Assembly (NCBI GenBank): GCA_030765055.1
Contig: CM060947.1
Coordinates: 257,873,773-257,937,772 of the forward strand
Reading direction: 5' to 3'
Length of the DNA: 64,000 nt
Source of the DNA: Mantis religiosa
Lineage: Eukaryota; Arthropoda; Insecta; Mantodea; Mantidae
In this document: piece after piece, positions 22,476-34,716 of the stretch
Position numbering within the stretch: the stretch's first letter is position 1
Layout of the letters: each line of letters opens with the position of its first letter
The notes under the pieces: generated by a model
Database searches by the model: none
What the model was told of the DNA's origin: nothing
The model's input: only the letters and a program-made list of their open reading frames with translations
Translations under genes and position numbers: made by a program

Positions 22476-23322
22476 AAACATTTGTATGTATAAATTTAAA
22501 AATTGTAATTTTGAGACTTTTGGGCTATTTTTCAGTCCCAGTATCCCTTAAACAAACGTCGAGAGGTGTGTTAAATTCACAAAATTTCCAGAGAAATTGT
22601 AAAAAGCTAGAAATATATGAAGTTTTTGTAGCAGTAACAAAACTTACTTTAGCTGCTGGTTTTACTAACAAAATAAACTTCAACCCAAAACTCTGCTAGA
22701 GATGGAAGCTTACTCAGGAATGCATGTTTCTTTATAAAAATCATAGTTTACGACTTCCGCTAGACTGCGTTCTATCTGCAGCTAAAAATGTAACTTTGTC
22801 TGTAATAAAAAGAAGAATTTAGCACAAAGGGCTGCCTGATAAACTCTGTTTGCCCTTAGGTGGTAGTAGTGAGGGCCGTGAAAATCACCAGGGTTCATTT
22901 TAGGAGTTTTCATGGCATTAGCAAACGCGGGGATGAAAAAAGCGGAAGCTGCTTCCACCAAGAAAGGAAGAACTTGAATATAAACGATCGCGATTCAGCA
23001 TTTTTATCCGGTTTTTAACCCTTGACTTAGGTCAAAGACTCACTTCTGGCAAGGAGCGGGGTAAAGTGCATCTGGGCAGAATTAAAAGCTCTTCGCAGGT
23101 GGTGGTGGTAGTGAAGGGATTTTCTTGCCTACCTGTAATCCCTTTAATGTGATTAAAAACGTTCCCGCGCACCAAAGCAAATCTTTCTTCCAACTGTCGT
23201 ATTTTTGATTAAAGAAGTATAAGACCACTAATATAATATAAAACCTATTTACAGTACTATGGAATAAAATATTAGCCTTGTAAGTCTACTGCGTACACGA
23301 GCACGGAATGGAAATATATATC
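22476..23322. other. intronic sequence, nothing recognised
   Basis: No gene or named repeat; two direct occurrences of GGTGGTAGTAGTGA/GGTGGTGGTAGTGAAGG (22860, 23100) suggest an old local duplication. Confidence 0.35.
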
Positions 23323-25475
23323 ACCTCCAACGTTAAGTCATATCGGACGTTGAATGAAATGATATTCAAATGAGTACAGGATTCATGGAGCTTCGTGTTA
23401 CCTGACATTCATCTTTCAGGATAAGAGGAAACCTACAAATTTAAGTCATATCGGACGATGAATGAAATGATATTCAAATGAGTACAGGATTCATGGAGCT
23501 TCGCGTTACCAGACATTCATCTTTCAGGATAAGAGGAAACCTACAAATTTAAGTCATATCGGACGATGAATGAAATGATATTCAAATGAGTACAGGATTC
23601 ATGGAGCTTCGCGTTACCTGACATTCATCTTTCAGGATAAGAGGAAACCTACAAATTTAATCATATCGGACGATGAATGAAATGATGTTCAAATGAGTAC
23701 AGGGTACATAGAGTTTAGAGTTACCAGACATTCATGTTTCAGGATATGGGAAAACCACCAACGTTGAGTCATATCGGGCGATGAATGAAGTGATTTGCAA
23801 ATGAGTACAGAGGACATAGAGCTTAGAGTTACCAGGCATTCATGTTTAAGGATAAGCGAAAACCTCCAACGTCAAGTCATATCGGACGATGAATGAAATG
23901 ATATCCAAATGTGTACAGGGTACATAGTGTTTAGAGTTACCAGACATTCATCTTTCGGGATAAGCGAAAACCTCCAACGTTGAGTCATATCAGACGATAA
24001 ATAATATGATGTTCAATTGAGTACAGAGTGCATGAAGCTTAGAGTTACCAGACATTCATCCTTCAGCATAAGGGAAAACCTCCAACGTAAAGCATATTGG
24101 GCCATGAATAAAATGATGTTCAAATGAGTACAGGGTACATAGAGTTTAGAGTTACCAGACATTCATGTTTCAGGATATGGGAAAACCGCCAACGTTGAGT
24201 CATATCGGGCGATGAATGAAGTGATTTGCAAATGAGCACAGAGTACATAGAACTTAGAGTTACCAGGTATTCATGTTAAAGGATAAGCGCAAACCTCCAA
24301 CGTTAAGTCATATAGAACGATGAATGAAATGATGTCCAAATGAGTACAGGGTATATAGATCATAGAGTTAGCTGACATTCATCTCTTAGAATGAAAGAAA
24401 CCCTCCATTTATCCTCATTTATCGGACGACAAATGAAATGATGTTCAAATGAGTACACGGTACATAAAGCTTAGAGTTACAAGGCATTAATCTTTCAGGA
24501 GAAATAAAACCTGCAACGTTATGACATATCGGACGATGAAAGAAATAATGTTCAAATGAGTTCAGGGTACACAGAGCTTAGAGTTACCAAACATTCATCT
24601 TTCAGGATATGGTAAAGTCTCCAGTGTCAAGACATATCCAAGGATAAGTGAAATGATGTTTAAATGAGTACAGGGTACACAAAGCTTAGCGTTACCAGAC
24701 ATTCATGTTTCAGGATAAGGGAAAACCTCCAAGGTAAAGTCATATCGGACGATGAATGAAACCATGTACAAATGAGTTCTGGTTCCATAGAGCTTAGTGT
24801 AACCTGTCATTCATCTTTCAGGATAAAGGAAAACCTCCAACGTTAAGTCATATCGGACAATGAATGAAAAGATGTACATATGAGTACGGGGTACATAGAG
24901 CTTGGAGTTACGATACATTCATCCTTCAGGATAAAAGAGAACCTCCAACGTTAAGTCACATCGGACGAAGAATGAAATTACGTACAAATGAGTACAGGGT
25001 ACATAGAGCTTAGAGTTAGGAGTCATTCATCCTTCAGGATATGGGAGATCCTCCAACGTTTAGTCACATCGAACGAAGAATGAAGTTATGTGCAAGTGAG
25101 TACAGGTACATAGAGCTTAGAATTATCAGACATTGATCTCTCAGGATGAGGGAAATCCTCCAACGTTAAGTCGTATAGGAAATGAATGAAATTTTGTTTA
25201 AATGTGTACAGTGTACATATAGCTCAGTCTTAGCAGACCTTCATTTTCGAAATGAAGGGAACACCTCCAACGTTAAGTCATATCGGACGATGAATGTCAT
25301 GATGTTCAAATGAGTACCGGGTACATAGAGGTTAGAGTTACAGACATTCATATTTCATTGTAAAGGAAAACTTCCAAAGTGAACTTATATCGGACGATGA
25401 GTGAAATGATGTTCAAATAAGTGCAGTGTACATTGAGCTTAGAGTTACCAGACACTCATATTGCAGAATAATAGA
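23323..25475 (-). repeat. SINE-A tail array A, about 20 units of ~108 bp
   Basis: Tandem copies of the 3' ~108 bp of SINE-A in minus orientation (AAGTCATATCGGACGATGAA, AAATGAGTACAGGGTACATA, TTAGAGTTACCAGACATTCA, CTTTCAGGATAAGG). The first starts are at 23335, 23443 and 23551. Units at the left end are nearly identical to each other; those toward 25475 diverge more. No tRNA-like head is present at either end, so this is an array of SINE tails rather than of whole SINEs. Confidence 0.92.
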
Positions 25476-25841
25476 GGTCCTAAAAGGAACCTTAATTTTG
25501 CTGACCAAGTTTACAGATTACGTGAACAGTGGCAGACACCGTACAGTGGTGGGATTTCTTATGAAAGTTTTGTACAGTGAGCTTTTCTAACCTAAATTTA
25601 AAGTAGAATAAGCTGTTTTGATGTCACAGCTGCAGAAATGTAGGTGTTTTTTGACACATTTTACGTATCTGAATAATTTTGAAGAGGTTAATTTTATGTT
25701 ATTTTAATTCTTGACTCATGGAAGACTCTGTATAGTGCACACCAGTACTCACCTGGCTTCAGCCATTGTCCTCGTTATGTATATACGATTTGCGAAGATA
25801 CCGTTAGGCCACTTTAGTGGAGTAAACTGTCTTCTCTCATG

Positions 25842-25894
<53 letters not shown>

Positions 25895-27422
25895 CCTCTC
25901 ACACATATAGACACGCTTCCACAATAAATATTTTCAGTTACATAAGTCAGTATACGTTTTAAATTCCGGTTATTTAATTTCAATTTAGAATTGAAACATC
26001 TTGTAAATGCTGCTAGGAGATACTTTGTTTGGACCCCGGCATCGAGGTCTGCACGTCTAGTAAGGCAGCAGGCTTGACAACTTTATCTCCTAGTGAACCG
26101 TGGAACTTACTTAAAGAATAATCTATGGCATCTCCTTGCAAGTCGTTAAATCCTTTCATCGTCGTAAAATTCGTTTCATGGTACAGTTTATAGCCTTCCA
26201 CTTCCGAAGACCATTTACCATTAATCAATGGGTTAGCAGGTGTTAGTTTTAGCAGGTAAAGTGGAGGTAAATAGTTTTTACATGTTTTATGCAAGGCAGT
26301 AAATGTATCCGTGAACAATGTAGGATAATATACTACAATTTGAACACATTAACGACGTGTTGGCATAGTTATTTATTGTTATAGTTGACATGGATGTCAA
26401 CAATGTAACGATACATGCACGGAAGATGTCGTAAGCTCAGCTTCACTACAGGCAATCAACACTACAATAAAGGTTTCAGATGGGGATCCCAATATTGAAG
26501 TTGAATGCCTTAAAGGCATGTATTTATACACACGCCGCACGAGATCTGGTTTGTGCTGCTGATTTTTTTTTTTTTTTTTAGTTATAAATTATATAATTCT
26601 GCACCTTTTAAATGATATATATAACATAGGGTGTCACCTGGTATTAAAGCCCTTTAATCCATCAATTTAAAGATGGCGGCGCAATGACACGCCCACTTTC
26701 TAATCTTCTGCATACACATTTCTCCCAGCGTACTTCCAAAGCTTGAAATTTCTGAACTAACCCACTTAGAAACATCAAGTAAAGTTTGATTTATGTGTGG
26801 TCATTCTGCATCCTGCTGCTTCACTCGTTTATTTCTCTATGGTCAACTTTCGACGTCTTTAGCCGTGTTTTTGCACCCAAACACCAAATGAAAGTTTTCA
26901 TCACATAATATGGGAAAGAATTCAAAAAACTGTGCGTGTTGGGCCAAAATATTTAAAAATTGGCGTATAACACGGGCGGCTTCTGAAAGGGGTAGCATGC
27001 TGGGTCTCCCTTTAATGTAATGGCCTGTTCCATTTGGAGTTCATTTCGACCTTGTCTAGTGCAGGGGACCTGAGCGCGCTGTATTGTTTGCAGTTGCCAA
27101 GTAGTTCACTCCCAGATGCAAACCACTGGCATACAATAGGGAGGTATAGGACAGGACGAAACTATGATTTGCCGAGGCAAGTAGGGGGGCGAAGTGGGGC
27201 TTATGGCTGCATTTGTTTGGTTAACCTAGCTGCCAGAGAATAGTGGATACCTAACCTGCTCGTTCTTTCATCACAGCTGTGGCATCTATTGCGCCTATGT
27301 TAAATGTAACCTACGAGTACATAGCCACATGGTTTGTGCGTGTTTTGTTACCTCTGCCTGTTTTGAGTAGTGCATCAGAAATATTTATATAAAAAAGGTA
27401 ACTTGTGTTATAAGAAGAAACA
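25476..27422. other. intronic sequence with simple repeats and one unrecognised frame
   Basis: Contains (CT)n at 25844-25892, a T run near 26563-26580, and an open frame of 101 codons on the minus strand (26013..26318, MFTDTFTALHKTCKNYLPPL...). That frame has a protein-like composition but no similarity I recognise. The start AGGGTGTCACCTGG near 26628 resembles a transposon end; no partner found. Confidence 0.35.
25844..25892. repeat. (CT)n microsatellite
   Basis: About 24 uninterrupted CT dinucleotides. Confidence 0.95.
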
Positions 27423-27766
27423 ATGAATTCCATAAAGTGTCTTTTAGCACATCCTTTTTCAAACATGACCTTAGAAGGAAAAATTGAACTTAAGCGACTT
27501 GGAAGACCCACGCTGAAACTAAACATCACTCAGATAGTCAAAACAAAATCAAGATATTTTAACAGGCACTTTAACAATGATGTATTCTATAAATATTCTA
27601 AAGTGTTTATGAAATGTGGATGTTGTGTTATATGCTGTGAATTACCGTTAACTTGTGTGTAGACAGTCCGTAGTGACAGGCTTAAAGAAATTTTGTTAGT
27701 TTAAAAAATTAAGTTGCATGGATAACTTTGTGAACCACCAATTTTCAGAGCCACCAGCCGCCCCTG
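27423..27766 (+). pseudogene. hAT transposase N-terminal fragment with right terminal repeat
   Basis: Reads MNSIKCLLAHPFSNMTLEG, ELKRLGRPTLKLNI and YFNRHFNNDVFYKY. This resembles the region before and within the TTF-type zinc finger of hAT transposases (zinc-finger MYM-type 1-like). The frame ends at 27661. A terminal motif CCACCAGCCGCCCCTG ends at 27766; its complement CAGGGGCGG equals the left terminus of the hAT at 55326. So this is an internally deleted relative of that element. The left boundary was not found. Confidence 0.6.
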
Positions 27767-28789
27767 GTATATGATAGTGTTATTTGTTATAATAATGGGT
27801 GCATTGGTAGGCATAAAGCAATGACAAAAATTGGTATAAAGGTTGGTGAAAATATCAGGGCAGCATGTCCAAAAGAGATGTGCGTAGACTCTCAGGGGCA
27901 AAAAGATCATCTCAGTTTTATGAGAGTAGAGGTAGAAGTAAGAAAAGGAAAAGAAAATACGAGGAAAACCTAACTGAGCAAGAATATTTGGCAGGTATAT
28001 TCTGAGAGTATGTATAATTAACAAAAAATGGTGCTTAATCTTTAGGTGCATGTTTGACAAAAACTATAAATTATATTGATATAAAATGTTTATTGCTTAT
28101 TTATTAATGTTCTCTGAACACATTAATATAACTTCTATATTCGTATTATTTATAAAATTGAGGTAAAAAATTCGGTCCTTAAAAATATTATCTTTTAACA
28201 CAACCAAATAAATGTTCATGTGCATAGTATAAACTATGTATGCAAAACGTTAGTATCCAGTGTTAGAAAAATTTTTCAAACTAAGCGATTATGTTGAAAT
28301 CTGTCAAATGAAGATTATCGTTATATCTTGTCCCTCCTGTGCCTCCAGGTGTCATGTGTAGATTGTTTCATAAACTCGTGACAACTAAATGCATTTCAGC
28401 AATATTTCGGATAAATGCAGACATATATTTCGACATATCTACAGAAGTAGGTAGACAAAACACGGTTGCTAAATGTTTGAAACGAAATGCAACACAACTG
28501 GGTTGTTCGTGGAGCATGTCTTTGACGGCATGTTCGGCGATAAGCCGTAAATTGTCGACACTTGCTGACCAACAAGCCATTCTTTCCAGATTGGTTTTCG
28601 TGGTCGACGGGCGCAGTCCAATACCCTTCCTTATTAGCGGTCAAACTTTTTATCTGCGCCGATTGAAGCTTTACGATTCGTTGCGGAACTAAATTATATA
28701 AGTTTCCTTTGTTAAAGAAAATGACGCACTTCGTTCACGTATTTCGTCTTTTACTAGGGTAGTCAAATAGGATTTCTGTAGTCTATATA
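27767..28789. other. intronic sequence, nothing recognised
   Basis: A 117-codon open frame (28339..28692 +) is not similar to anything I know and overlaps equally long antisense frames, so no gene is called. Confidence 0.35.
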
Positions 28790-29085
28790 TAGAATTATAT
28801 TCAAATGAGTCCATGGTACACAGAGCTTAGAGTTCCCAGATAACCATTTTTCAGGATAAGGGAAAACCTACAACTCCAAGTCATATAGGACTATGAATGA
28901 AATGATGTACAAATGAGTACATCGTACATAGACGTTAGAGTTAGCAGACATTCATCTTTCAGAATAAGGGAAAACCCCCAACGTTAAGTCTTCACGGTCG
29001 ATAAATGAAAGTCTATTCAAATGAGTGCAGGGTACATATAGCTTAGAGTTACCAGACATTTAATTTTCAGAATAAGTGAATCTTC
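28790..29085 (-). repeat. SINE-A tail array D, about 3 units
   Basis: Two complete and one or two partial ~108-bp units with TTCAAATGAGT, CTTAGAGTTNCCAGA and AAGTCATATAGGAC motifs, minus orientation, no tRNA-like head. Confidence 0.88.
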
Positions 29086-29091
29086 CCTTTT

Positions 29092-29217
29092 GATCCCTTT
29101 CGTTTCCTCTATGTTTCCTCATCTGAAATTTGCTCTCGGAGGACTGAGATTTTTGTCAAATGAAGAGGCAATCACCTTTGTGAACAATTATTTTGCAGAG
29201 AAAAACACCGTGTACTA
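29092..29217 (+). pseudogene. mariner transposase C-terminal fragment, 5' half of interrupted copy
   Basis: Reads PHLKFALGGLRFLSNEEAI and FVNNYFAEKNTVYY, the C-terminal region of a mariner transposase after the last catalytic Asp. The reading resumes at 30504 with LGGLQR...EKCVEL...DYFEK once the intervening mariner is removed. The fragment is truncated at its left side by the SINE-tail array. Confidence 0.78.
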
Positions 29218-30503
29218 CGAGGGCTGTTCAATAAAGAGTGATCCCATTTTTGACAACGTACCTTTACTCATCCTCATAATTTTGATGGTCCTTCTCAAAA
29301 TAGGCTCCACTGAAAGCGATGCACTTGTCCCAGCGTTTCTGCCAGTTTTCAAAGACATGCTGAAAACCATTTTGAGTGATCCTTCAAAATCACCTCCGCA
29401 GCCTTCACCACTGCTTCTGATGATGGATAATGCCTCACACGAAGGCGTTTCTTCAAGTTATGGTATGGAAAAATGTCACATGGGGCTAATACCGGACTAT
29501 GGAGAGGGTGAAGGATGTACTTCACGTTGATTTTTGCAGCATTGTCAATATGCGGCCGCTGATTATCGTGGTGTAGCATCCAGCCTGCTTCTCGGAAATG
29601 TTTTCTTTTGCACCTAATATAGGCTTGCAATGTTTTCAGGATATCCATGTAGTTTTTTCCAGTTACTGATGTGTGTGCAGGAACAAACCATTGCATGAAT
29701 ATAAAATAATGAGATGGCCATATCTTTCCCAGCAGAAGCAACCACTTTTGCCTTTTTGGGGGTTGGTGATGAAGGAGATTGCCACACTGAACATTGCCGT
29801 TTTCTCTCAGGATCAAAATGATGTAGCCAAGCTTCATCAGCAGTGATTACGTTTGAAAGGAACTCCGGATCTTCCTCTAACATCAAATTTAACTGCATGT
29901 AGACCTGCATGCGAATGTCTTTTTGTTCGGGAATCAACATTCTTGGAACCCATCGCGCACAAACACGTCTCATATGTAATGTTTCTCTCACCAACGTGTG
30001 GGTGTCACCCAATGAAATGTTAAGTATTTCAGAAAGTGGTCTTAAGGTAATTCGTCGATCCTCTCTAACAATGGCAGCAGCATTGTTGATGTTTCCTTCC
30101 GTAAGAGCTGTAATTGGAGCAGTGGGTCCACGTTCCTTTGAAATTGATCGTATCCGCACTTTGAACATTTTAAACCACCTTCGAGCTGTGCTGTAGAGAA
30201 GAACAGACTCTCCCTAGGCCTCCTGTAACATTGTATAGGCCTCAACTGAAGATTTGTTGAGACGAAAGTAGAATTTTAAAGCCACATATTGTTCCTTGTG
30301 CGTTACCTCCATTGCAGCGGTAGGCGTGTCACATGTCTGAACTTACCTGATTATCACAGGCGGGAATCAGGGGTACCAACAATAAAACTACTACGGCGTG
30401 TTTGTTTCCCATTGAGCTAACAGAATATAAAAAAGATTGAATTTTACTGCGAAAAATTATGAACGTAGAAATATTATGTTCATTCTTTATTGAACAACCC
30501 TCG
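29218..30503 (-). mobile_element. mariner-type transposon with GGGCTGTTCAATAAAG ends, copy 2
   Basis: Ends CGAGGGCTGTTCAATAAAG at 29218 and its complement TTTATTGAACAACCCTCG ending 30503, with TA at 29216-29217 and 30504-30505. 1286 bp. It is inserted inside the coding region of another mariner (29092..29217 plus 30504..30580), and removing it restores that frame. Confidence 0.93.
29264..30312 (-). pseudogene. mariner transposase pseudogene (copy 2)
   Basis: Begins MEVTHKEQYVALKFYFRLN at 30312 and ends EDE-stop at 29264. HTH regions (RRWFKMFK; ITLRPLSEILNISLGDTHTL), ADEAW for the first Asp (near 29845), HHDNQRPH for the second (near 29570), and LAPCDIF retaining the third Asp (near 29475; D is Y in copy 1). 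A stop in the N-terminal LQEA-stop-GES, a frameshift near 29700 after FYIHAMV, and a short deletion after RPHID disable it. Confidence 0.87.
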
Positions 30504-30580
30504 TATTTGGGTGGGTTACAGAGATAGGTGCATCGGTGAGAGAAGTGTGTAGAGTTATAGTAAGACTATTTTGAAAAAAA
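30504..30580 (+). pseudogene. mariner transposase C-terminus, 3' half of interrupted copy
   Basis: Continuation of 29092..29217: LGGLQR, VHR, EKCVEL and DYFEK with three or four nonsense codons, ending in an A run at about 30574-30587. Confidence 0.72.
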
Positions 30581-30849
30581 AAAAAAAAGAACCTGAAGAA
30601 GTTATCTTGGATCTTTATTAGTTTGGAATCTTTTGAGGCTACCTCTGCATGTATATATTCTGTATTAAAATCTTCACTAAGTTTGTTAATATGTTTATAT
30701 CCTTAATAATATCCTATAAACCCATAAATTAAACTACCAAAAACAACAAATTTATTGAAAATGGCGGAAACGATGAGTCTGTTATGGGACGAAGGCATCC
30801 TGAAACTGGTTCTAAAGAATTTTTAATTTTTCAAACAGATATTTGAAGT

Positions 30850-31675
30850 TTGACAGTTAATATCTGTAGTGCTTCACTGTCAGTAGCTTTAGATTTTACA
30901 AAATAACTAAATAGATATTGTAGTACAGTGACAGTAAGTTCTGTTACTTCTCATTTAATTCTATTAATAATTTAACCTCCACATTTGTTTCATAGTTAAA
31001 TGAACCAAAAATGATCTGCTACGTCCGATGTATCAGTCTGTTTGTACTTAATGTTGCGAAAATGTTCTTTTGTTCTGGTTTCGAAATTACTTTTTGTTTC
31101 CAATATAAGCGTTACCACAATCTAAACAATTAAATTGATAAATGCCAGATTTTCATTATTACGATTTTTTACTTTTTTAGAGAAATGCAGTAAATTTTAA
31201 TACTATTTATTTTAAGGAACTAAAGTTATACCAGTCTCTTGGCCGCGTCGTGGCTCAGTGAGTAGAACGCTAGGCTCTGACCAAGGCGGCCCGGGTTCGA
31301 TTCAAGGCGATGGCATAGTGACATCTGTAGTGGAGAACATGGCGCTGGGGCGGGTTTTCTCCGGGATCTCCTGTTTCCCCCGCCATCTTATTCCACCGGT
31401 GCTCCATCTTCATCTCATGTATCATCAGTGTCACCGCCTGCGGTGCCTATGTGGCAAAAGCGGGCGTTAAACACTACTCATTTCACATTTACCAATCTCT
31501 TTAATTTTTTTTTTTTTGAAAATGTTTATTAACCCAACCATGGTAAGTATTTTTTTTTAAATTATAAACGTCTTTTATTTTTAAGTTTATAAATATCATT
31601 AACAGTTTTTAGATATTTTAATTTTTAAGTTGTGTATGTATAAAGTCTTTATTAAAACCATTAGTTGAAACAGTA
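30850..31675 (-). pseudogene. Penelope-like element fragment, left arm of inverted pair
   Basis: The minus strand reads the GIY-YIG nuclease start (SGIYQFNCLDCGNAYIG, near 31110-31160) and continues with KEHFRNIKYKQTD and VADHFW. Upstream (toward 31675) the sequence mirrors the right arm at 31690..31930. Interrupted by a SINE-B at 31241..31489. Penelope-like elements encode an RT plus GIY-YIG endonuclease (established knowledge); only the C-terminal part is here, with several frame breaks. Confidence 0.65.
31241..31489 (+). mobile_element. tRNA-derived SINE, family B, with target duplication
   Basis: Head GGCCGCGTCGTGGCTCAGTG with A-box (TGGCTCAGTGAG) and B-box (GGGTTCGATTC), then body GGCGCTGGGGCGGGTTTTCT and end AAAGCGGGCGTTAAACACTA. 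It is flanked by 12-bp duplications TACCAGTCTCTT (31229-31240) and TACCAATCTCTT (31490-31501). A second copy is at 40832..41078. Confidence 0.93.
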
Positions 31676-31689
31676 TTTGGTGTTATTAA

Positions 31690-32650
31690 TAGTTTCATTA
31701 ATAGTTTCATTTATAGGTTAATAAATATACCCCTGAATCAAGAGGTATTTAATAAAGAATATAAACATATTATTAATAATGCTTTAATTAATGGTTCTAA
31801 TAAAGATTTTATACATAAAAATTTAAAAATTAAAATATTAAAAAACTGTTAATGATATTTCTACCCTTAAAAATAAAGGAAGATTATAGTTTTAAAAGAG
31901 CTACTACCATACTTGGGATGATAAACATTTTCAAACAAATATTACCCCGCTTGGTAGCATGATGTTAGCGTGTCTGCGTCACGTTCAAGAGGTTCCAAGT
32001 TCGAATATCGGTCAGGGTGAGTTACCTGGATAAGGTTTTTGCCGGGATTTTCCCTTTTCCTGAAAGACGAATGTCGGGTAGCTCTAAGCTCCATGGACCC
32101 TGGACACATTTGAACACCATTTCACTCAATCCATTCACCGTCCGATATGACTTAACGTTGGAGGACGTAACATTAGAATAAATGAATGAATTAATTAATT
32201 AATAAACAAATTTTAAATTATTTGGTATAACTATAGTTTCTCAAAGTAAATATAGTATTAAAATTTACTCATTTCAATAAAAATATAAAATTTCCTATAA
32301 TAAAAATGTGGCATTTTTCAATTTAATTGTTTACACTGTGATAAACTTTATGCTGGAAAGACAGAACATAATTTGGAAACTGACAAATCGGCCGTAGCAG
32401 ATCATTTTTGGTCATTTAACCATGAAATAAACCCAGAAGTTAAATGACTAAAACAATTGAATGGTCCGATAGGTTTAATGGTTTGGGAAAACATATTCAT
32501 TTTAAAATATAAACAACGCGTAATGAATTTTGAGTTGAATCTCTTTATGAGTTTATTTAATTTCCTGATGTTGATAGTACTGGCAAAAATGTAGTGACAT
32601 CTAGTGATTCTAACGTCGACAATGGGGTTTTTTGAGCTGATGATGTGAAT
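31690..32650 (+). pseudogene. Penelope-like element fragment, right arm of inverted pair
   Basis: The plus strand reads NKYTPESRG, then KDFIHKNLKIKILK, and after the inserted SINE-A (31945..32170) the GIY-YIG domain (FQFNCLHCDKLYAGKTEHNL near 32320), then VADHFWSFNHEINPE and PIGLMVWENIFILKYKQRV. It ends near a GATGATG motif at about 32638, common in Penelope 3' regions. Stops and frameshifts throughout. Confidence 0.68.
31945..32170 (+). mobile_element. SINE family A, single copy
   Basis: Closely matches 3996..4222: head CCCCGCTTGGTAGCATGATG, B-box-like AAGTTCGAATA, body GGGTGAGTTACCTGG, tail ending GACTTAACGTTGGAGGACGT. Inserted in a Penelope fragment. Confidence 0.9.
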
Positions 32651-32908
32651 GAGTATTCACGAGATCCTGATCCTCATCAATTAATAAGAAAATTTTCATC
32701 ATTTTCTTTTAAGATAGGTGAAGTTTTATGTGACAAATTATTATATTTGTATAGTACTTGTTGCGTCACTGTAATTATCTTCATAGTTTACGTATTTATA
32801 AGTATAATTCATTTAGACGGTAAACCGGATATATAACGTCCGAGGCTTTTCAGTTATCTCTGTTTAAAAAATATTCACGTTATACACATGTATTGGAAAC
32901 TACTCTGA

Positions 32909-34566
32909 GGGCCTGTATTACGACCTCCGGTTACTAGCGGAAGTTTGTTACCTTTCAGTTATCAATAACTATTGGTTAGGTTCAGTGCCTCGTATTAGGA
33001 ACTCAATTTACCTATAGGTTTATTACCCTATGCATTATGGTGGAATGTGAACGGTTGGCAATATTTTCCACTAGGATTTTACCTTGTTTGCAACGCTCTC
33101 TTGTGTTTAGAATGTGAATTAGCGCGAATACAAAACATATGCAGTAGCATCAGATGTCTTGTTTTAACTTTTTATTAGCTGTTCTCTATATATTTCATTA
33201 ATAGTTTATTCGTAATAAGGTCTAGGATAGTTCGTTTACAGTTTAGATTTTTCCATAGCGTTATATTATTTTTCAAAGCGTTAGGTCAGTGTTATAGGTT
33301 ATATACGTTGTGTTCGGTTAGTGTTATTATAGATTAGGTGAGATATATGGAGAATATACTAAATGCCTTGTTAATTTATAAAGACCAAGAGATTTGTAGT
33401 CAAAATATTTTAAAAATAAGGCCACATAACTTATTAATTCTGATAATAGTATTGCACAAATATAATTTGGCTAAAATAATTTGGTTAGTAGTTTATCCTC
33501 ATTAGTAAATCACCTCTTCTTATATAAATTATCATTTCACGGAGTTATATTCAAAGAGGGAAGGTCCACAAATTACCAGTCATCCATGAATTAAAGAAAG
33601 GTTATAAAATATGTATTCTGGGACCAGAACTTGGTACCTGATATTTTAAAAGATAATATATTTTACTAGTTATGAAGCAATAACTATGGTTTTATTTTAA
33701 GGAAACAGGTTGTAGCAAACTTACATTTCTCCTTGGCACTTCATAATGAAACGCCACCTTTGAGTCACAGCATTGTGCCCTTGATTGAAAAATGTAATTG
33801 AACAAATAAATGGCTTCATTTAAATACCACAGGATACAAGATGGGAAGGTTTTAACATTTGTTTACGTGTGCAATTCGCAGCAAATATATTTATGTACTG
33901 CATTTGCACAATCTATAGTAGGTACGGCAAGAATCATAAGTAATACTTCAACTTGTATTGAGACAGTGCACACAGTGCATAAATCGCAATATAATTATCA
34001 AATGGTATTCAGTAAGGCACATTGTAGGACAAAAACATTATGGTATTGTACATGTAACTAGCTACATTACATGTGTGAACAGCGTTTGCAATAACGGTTT
34101 GGACTTCGATTCAAATTGCATAACCTAAAAAATTTGTTTTATTCAACATGTCACTGACACCATGGGACACTAGAAATTATTCCATAACCTATTACTTTAA
34201 GACACCTAATACTCATGTGATTCATTTTATTTCATTTTCAACATGTCACATATATGTATATATGAAATTATCGTTCCACAATCTAATTCTTTTAGCTCTT
34301 CTTCTATTAAATGAATGCTGTGCCAACATTTCATCCTCAGAATCGCTGTCAACATTCAATCTGGCCTGGAGGTACGCCATTTTCTTTTTTGTGTATGAAG
34401 GTAAACTCCAAGCTATCTCACTAACCGCTACTCGAGGTGAGGGTTCGTTTACCTCCAGAAATAACTCTCAGTTAGCCCTTAACCGAATGTCGTAATACAG
34501 ACCACTGCGTGTAACTCCAAGTTAACTGTTAACCAACACCTTAACCGGAGATCGTAATACAGGCCC
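32909..34566. mobile_element. PIF/Harbinger-like non-autonomous DNA element
   Basis: Inverted ends GGGCCTGTATTACGACCTCC (32909) and the complement of GAGATCGTAATACAGGCCC (ending 34566), about 24 of 26 matching. Flanks are TGA (32906-32908) and TAA (34567-34569), compatible with the TNA target of PIF/Harbinger. A second sub-terminal copy of the end (TTAACCGAATGTCGTAATAC) lies at about 34480-34500. Open frames inside (33810..34061, 34148..34495) show no transposase motif. Assignment from ends only. Confidence 0.65.
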
Positions 34567-34716
34567 TAAATGGCCTTTTTGTTCTATATAATTTATATAA
34601 GAATATAGTTTTAATTCAATACAATTTAAACTGTCAGGTTTTCTGTTAGTGTCTAAAGGAGGGGAAGACATAAATAATTGTGATATTGCAGTTTACACTT
34701 ATATCTGTTATGCCAG

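Larger units (their letters stand above)
4643..34716 (+). other. 30-kb intron between the Ig and FN3 exons
   Basis: The intron runs from donor GTAATTTG (4643) to acceptor CTGTTATGCCAG (ending 34716). Both flanking exons are phase 1, so splicing preserves the frame. At least half of the intron is recognisable transposon or array sequence, itemised separately. No other exon of the receptor was found inside. Confidence 0.8.

Noticed and set aside
26013..26318. 101-codon minus-strand frame as a host gene
   Set aside because: Protein-like but unrecognised, no splice context or similarity I can name; left as an unassigned frame.
28339..28692. 117-codon plus-strand frame as a host gene
   Set aside because: Overlapped by comparable antisense frames and unlike any known family.
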